A DNA stretch of 9,022 nucleotides from NCBI GenBank assembly GCA_045593325.1, contig JAZNWL010000011.1:1-9022 (forward strand), read 5' to 3'. Source of the stretch: UMGS1484 sp045593325 (GTDB taxonomy: Bacteria > Bacillota > Clostridia > Oscillospirales > Acutalibacteraceae). The position numbers and the translations under genes were made by a program. Positions 6,723-9,022 of the stretch are shown in pieces (the stretch's first letter is position 1; every line of letters begins with the position of its first letter). The notes beneath the pieces were generated by a model, which was not told the DNA's origin, did not search any database, and worked only from the letters and a program-made list of their open reading frames with translations.

Positions 6723-6751
6723 ATTATACCATAAGTTGGGGGGCTTTTCAA
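6723..6751 (-). promoter_or_regulatory. Promoter of the DUF1538/PII-like operon
   Basis: On the minus strand TTGAAA (6746-6751) and a perfect TATAAT (6723-6728) are separated by exactly 17 bases, with TGG before the -10 box. The 5' leader would be about 25-30 bases. It is the closest match to the housekeeping consensus in the window, which suggests steady expression unless a repressor acts here. Confidence 0.87.
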
Positions 6752-6840
6752 ATGAATAAATTGTAAACGATTATATTCTACAAAATAAAACAACATTCCT
6801 TAGGTCGTGTTCCTCTTGGGCGGGGTTTTTGATTTGCCCA

Positions 6841-6869
6841 TTGATTTATTGGAACAAAGGTGGTATACT
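6841..6869 (+). promoter_or_regulatory. Promoter of the 141-residue unknown gene
   Basis: TTGATT (6841-6846) and TATACT (6864-6869) are separated by 17 bases, and GTGG precedes the -10 box. It is divergent from the DUF1538 operon promoter about 90 bases away. The ribosome binding site AAGGGGG (6894-6900) lies 10 bases before the ATG at 6911. No other feature was recognised in the spacer between the two genes. Confidence 0.75.
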
Positions 6870-6910
6870 GAACCTGGAAAATGATACCGTAACAAGGGGG
6901 ACTTGACCTT

Positions 6911-7336
6911 ATGAAAGAAATCCTTTATCAATACAACCAACGGGGGGTATACGAACCCCTGGGGGACACCCGTTTCGGGAAGGAAACCCAACTGAAACTC
7001 GTAATACCGCCTCATGAATTTTCCCTTACCTTGGGTGGGGAAACCTTACGAAATACCGCTTTTTCCGGGGGCTGTATCCTGGTTTCCCGTGAGGGGGAAG
7101 TTATTTTTTACGACATCGAAAACAACGTGATTGCCCACGCCGAAAAAGGAAACAAAGAATTCCGCCAGGTGCGTCTTGACTGGAAACAAGGGGTGCTGTC
7201 GGTGGAACTGGGGTGTATGGAAGAAGTGGATTATTACCCCAACTGCGACGGGGAGCATGACCGTTGGGGCACCCAATGGGTGAAACAGCGGGTGGTTACC
7301 CTGAATCTGCAAAACAATTCTTTGGAAATTCAATAA
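6911..7336 (+). CDS. Unrecognised 141-residue, probably beta-rich protein
   Basis: I do not recognise this protein. It is soluble, with no signal peptide or membrane segment. Its composition alternates hydrophobic and polar residues in short stretches (TQLKLVIPP 26-34, FSLTL 37-41, GCILVSREGEVIFYDI 54-69, FRQVRLDWKQGVLSVEL 84-100, QRVVTLNLQNNSLEI 126-140), which suggests a beta-sandwich or barrel. Two Cys residues (102 and 112) flank EEVDYYP, and NCDGEHDRWGTQW (111-123) is rich in charged and aromatic residues that could bind metal or ligand; this is speculative. It is probably a real gene: it has a promoter at 6841-6869, a purine-rich ribosome binding site and a terminator 12 bases after its stop. 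The FAD/Rieske gene follows on the same strand 70 bases later, with the terminator between them, so a link is possible but not shown. Confidence 0.72.
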   Translation: MKEILYQYNQRGVYEPLGDTRFGKETQLKLVIPPHEFSLTLGGETLRNTAFSGGCILVSREGEVIFYDIENNVIAHAEKGNKEFRQVRLDWKQGVLSVELGCMEEVDYYPNCDGEHDRWGTQWVKQRVVTLNLQNNSLEIQ

Positions 7337-7348
7337 AATTACAATTAG

Positions 7349-7380
7349 AAACCCTCTCGTCGCAAGATGAGAGGGTTTTT
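7349..7380 (+). terminator. Intrinsic terminator or attenuator between the unknown gene and the oxidoreductase gene
   Basis: A 13-bp stem with one G-T wobble (7349-7361 with 7366-7378) closes on GCAA, a GNRA tetraloop, and is followed by a T-run to 7380. It ends the upstream gene. Because the next ATG is only 26 bases further on, it may also limit read-through into the oxidoreductase gene. Confidence 0.92.
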
Positions 7381-7406
7381 GCATATACTACGACGGGTGA
7401 TACGTT

Positions 7407-8702
7407 ATGAAAAGTATATGGAAAGACAATTTGGAAAAGCCGGAATTCCCGTGTTTACAAGGAGATACCGCCACCGGGGTTTTGATTATCGGGGGCGGGT
7501 TGACAGGGGTTTTATGCGCCTATCAACTGCAACAGGCGGGGGTGGATTACACCTTGATTGAAGCAAAGGAAATCGGCATGGGCATAACCCAGAACACCAC
7601 CGCCAAGGTGACGGTACAACACGGGTTGATATACTCCACCATTCTGGAAAAATATGGGGTGGAGGGGGCTCGCCAATATTACAACGCCAATGCCAAAGCC
7701 CTGGAAACCTATCGGGAGCTGGCAGGAACCCTGGACTTTGGCTTCGAAGAAAAAGACGCTTACGTATATACCACAGGGGAAGTTGCCCCTTTGCAAAAAG
7801 AACTGCGGGCCTATCGGGCTTTGAAGATTCCTGTGGACTTTGTGAAGGACTCCCCTCTCCCCTTGCCTGTTACCGGGGCAATTCGGTTGAAGGGACAGGG
7901 GCAGATTCATCCCTTGAAATTTATATACCAAATTGCCAAGGGATTGCATATCAAAGAAGACACCAAACTGCTGGAACTTGCCCCGGGGGTTGCCGTCACC
8001 AACCGAGGGAAAATCCGTTTTCAAAAGGCTATTGTTGCCACCCATTTTCCCCTGCTGAACAAACACGGGTTATACTTTATGAAGTTATACCAACACCGCT
8101 CCTACGTCATTGCCCTGGAACAGGCACAGCAGGTGGAAGGGATGTTGATTGACGGGGACAAGCAGGGGTTCTCTTTTCGGAATTACGGAGACCTATTGCT
8201 TCTGGGGGGCGGCAGTCACCGTACCGGCAAACAAGGGGGCGGGTACAACACGTTGCTTGCCTTTGCCAAAGAACATTACCCCCGGGCTTGTGTCAAATAC
8301 CAATGGGCAACCCAGGACTGCATGAGTCTGGACGGGATCCCCTATATTGGAACCTATTCCAAAAACACGCCGGATCTATTGGTGGCAACCGGCTACAACA
8401 AATGGGGATTCACCAGCGCCATGGCGGCATCGCAACTTCTGCGGGATGCGGTCCTGGGAAAGGCAAACCCCAACGGGGGCATCTTCTCCCCCAGCCGCAG
8501 TATACTCCACGGGCAACTGGCTTTAAACGGGCTGGAATCGGTGGTGAATTTACTCACCCCCACCCGGCCGCGCTGTCCTCACCTGGGGTGCGCTTTGAAA
8601 TACAACAAACAAGAACATTCCTGGGATTGCCCTTGCCATGGCTCCCGCTTCACCCAAGACGGTCAGGTAATTGATAATCCCGCCACCGATGATATTGAAT
8701 GA
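7407..8702 (+). CDS. FAD-dependent oxidoreductase with C-terminal Rieske [2Fe-2S] domain
   Basis: This is a 431-residue DadA/DAO-type flavoprotein fused to a Rieske domain. The N-terminal Rossmann fold has GVLIIGGGLTGVLCAY (24-39; GxGxxG at 29-34) and Glu52 for the FAD ribose, followed by GITQNTTAKVTVQHGLIY (59-76), typical of this subfamily. The C-terminal FAD segment is GIPYIG (about 310-315) to ATGYNKWG (about 327-334). The Rieske cluster ligands are Cys390 and His392 in CPHLGC, and Cys408 and His411 in CPCHGSRF; Cys395 and Cys410 can form the usual disulfide. It probably passes electrons between an unknown organic substrate, FAD and the iron-sulfur centre. The Rieske part stops soon after NPATDD, shorter than Bacillus relatives of about 500 residues, but with every cluster residue kept. 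The ATG is chosen because GGGTGA (7395-7400) lies 6 bases upstream and the Rossmann fold begins about 20 residues in. No complete promoter of its own was found. Confidence 0.9.
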   Translation: MKSIWKDNLEKPEFPCLQGDTATGVLIIGGGLTGVLCAYQLQQAGVDYTLIEAKEIGMGITQNTTAKVTVQHGLIYSTILEKYGVEGARQYYNANAKALETYRELAGTLDFGFEEKDAYVYTTGEVAPLQKELRAYRALKIPVDFVKDSPLPLPVTGAIRLKGQGQIHPLKFIYQIAKGLHIKEDTKLLELAPGVAVTNRGKIRFQKAIVATHFPLLNKHGLYFMKLYQHRSYVIALEQAQQVEGMLIDGDKQGFSFRNYGDLLLLGGGSHRTGKQGGGYNTLLAFAKEHYPRACVKYQWATQDCMSLDGIPYIGTYSKNTPDLLVATGYNKWGFTSAMAASQLLRDAVLGKANPNGGIFSPSRSILHGQLALNGLESVVNLLTPTRPRCPHLGCALKYNKQEHSWDCPCHGSRFTQDGQVIDNPATDDIE

Positions 8703-8811
8703 TAGATGCAAAAAATCCGCCAAATTAAGCACAGGGTTGCTAAGGACAGTTTTCTTTAATGAAAGCGAAATTTGGCACACAAATTTCCTGCTTGCAACAG
8801 TATAAGACAAA

Positions 8812-8859
8812 ACTACCCGAAGAAGAGAAAATAAAACTCTTTTTCGGGTAGTAATTTTT
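8812..8859 (+). terminator. Long-stem terminator after the oxidoreductase gene
   Basis: A 16-bp stem with one G-T wobble (8812-8827 with 8837-8852) encloses a 9-base A-rich loop and is followed by AATTTTT. It lies 109 bases after the stop codon. The 8703-8811 leader to it holds only a small inverted repeat (AAATTTG 8768-8774, CAAATTT 8780-8786) and no gene I can support. Confidence 0.85.
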
Positions 8860-8864
8860 ATATA

Positions 8865-9022
8865 GTGATATTTTTTGCTACGCAAAGAGTGATATGATTG
8901 CCGACAGCAATCGTGATATTAAAACCTACGGTTTTAGTGATATTTTATTCGCCATAAACTGCCGAAGGCAATATCACTTGAACTTTAGTTCAAATATCAC
9001 TGCAAAGCAATATCACTCGCCG
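8865..9022. repeat. GTGATAT-spaced hairpin array, continuing past the window
   Basis: GTGATAT occurs at 8865, 8889, 8913 and 8937, an exact 24-base period, then in inverted form (ATATCAC) at 8971, 8994 and 9010. Each of the first three 17-base spacers is a different palindrome: TTTTTGC-TAC-GCAAAGA (one wobble), GATTGC-CGACA-GCAATC and TAAAACC-TAC-GGTTTTA. The inverted side holds TGCC-GAA-GGCA (8960-8970), TTGAAC-TTTA-GTTCAA (8978-8993) and TGC-AAA-GCA (9001-9009). The boxes are conserved while the stems vary but keep pairing, and the whole forms a large dyad centred near 8957. It resembles a REP- or MITE-like palindromic element rather than a gene. The right end is cut off. Confidence 0.85.

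Noticed and set aside
6785..6850. Terminator-like GGGCGGGGTTTTTGATTTGCCC in the divergent spacer
   Set aside because: The stem is only 4-5 bp, the T-run lies within the loop, and no gene ends here.
8550..8885. 111-codon minus-strand frame over the end of the oxidoreductase and the following spacer
   Set aside because: It is antisense to the Rieske domain and runs through a terminator hairpin and part of the repeat array, with no ribosome binding site seen.
8865..9022. CRISPR array
   Set aside because: The conserved box is only 7 bases, the spacers are themselves palindromes, the orientation inverts midway, and no cas gene is present.

Overview
The window looks like chromosomal DNA of an anaerobic, low-to-mid GC Bacillota, probably a gut-type Clostridia. 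The support is a bacterial-type pyruvate, phosphate dikinase, strong AGGAGG-type ribosome binding sites, promoters of the TTGAAC-N17-TATACT kind, and a Bacillota-type FAD/Rieske oxidoreductase. This placement is an inference; there is no rRNA or other marker here. No tRNA, rRNA, insertion sequence or CRISPR array was seen.

Layout. (1) 1-2255: the 3' five-sixths of ppdK, cut by the window edge, then a strong terminator. (2) 2262-3549: two short monocistronic genes, each with its own promoter: an AT-rich P-loop kinase-like protein and a NimA-like flavin-binding protein of the pyridoxamine 5'-phosphate oxidase fold. The second converges on an Arc-like ribbon-helix-helix gene, with a bidirectional terminator between them. 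(3) 3577-4468: the Arc-like gene and a SLOG-family gene are divergent, with a near-palindrome between them that could be an operator. (4) 4505-6751, minus strand: a two-gene operon of a duplicated DUF1538 membrane protein followed, with an 8-base overlap, by a soluble protein made of two PII-like halves. (5) 6841-8859: an unrecognised 141-residue gene, a GNRA-loop terminator, an FAD-dependent oxidoreductase with a C-terminal Rieske domain, and a 16-bp-stem terminator. (6) 8865-9022: an array of small hairpins separated by GTGATAT, running off the window.

How the parts relate. PPDK interconverts pyruvate and phosphoenolpyruvate and belongs to central carbon metabolism. The DUF1538/PII-like pair is the clearest functional unit: a membrane protein with its probable cytosolic sensor, arranged like amtB-glnK but from different families. 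The other genes look like independently transcribed single genes.

The most unusual items are the hairpin array, which has an exact 24-bp period on one side and inverted GTGATAT boxes on the other; the PII-like/DUF1538 operon, whose substrate is unknown; the abrupt change of codon choice inside ppdK; and the Arc-like/SLOG divergent pair.
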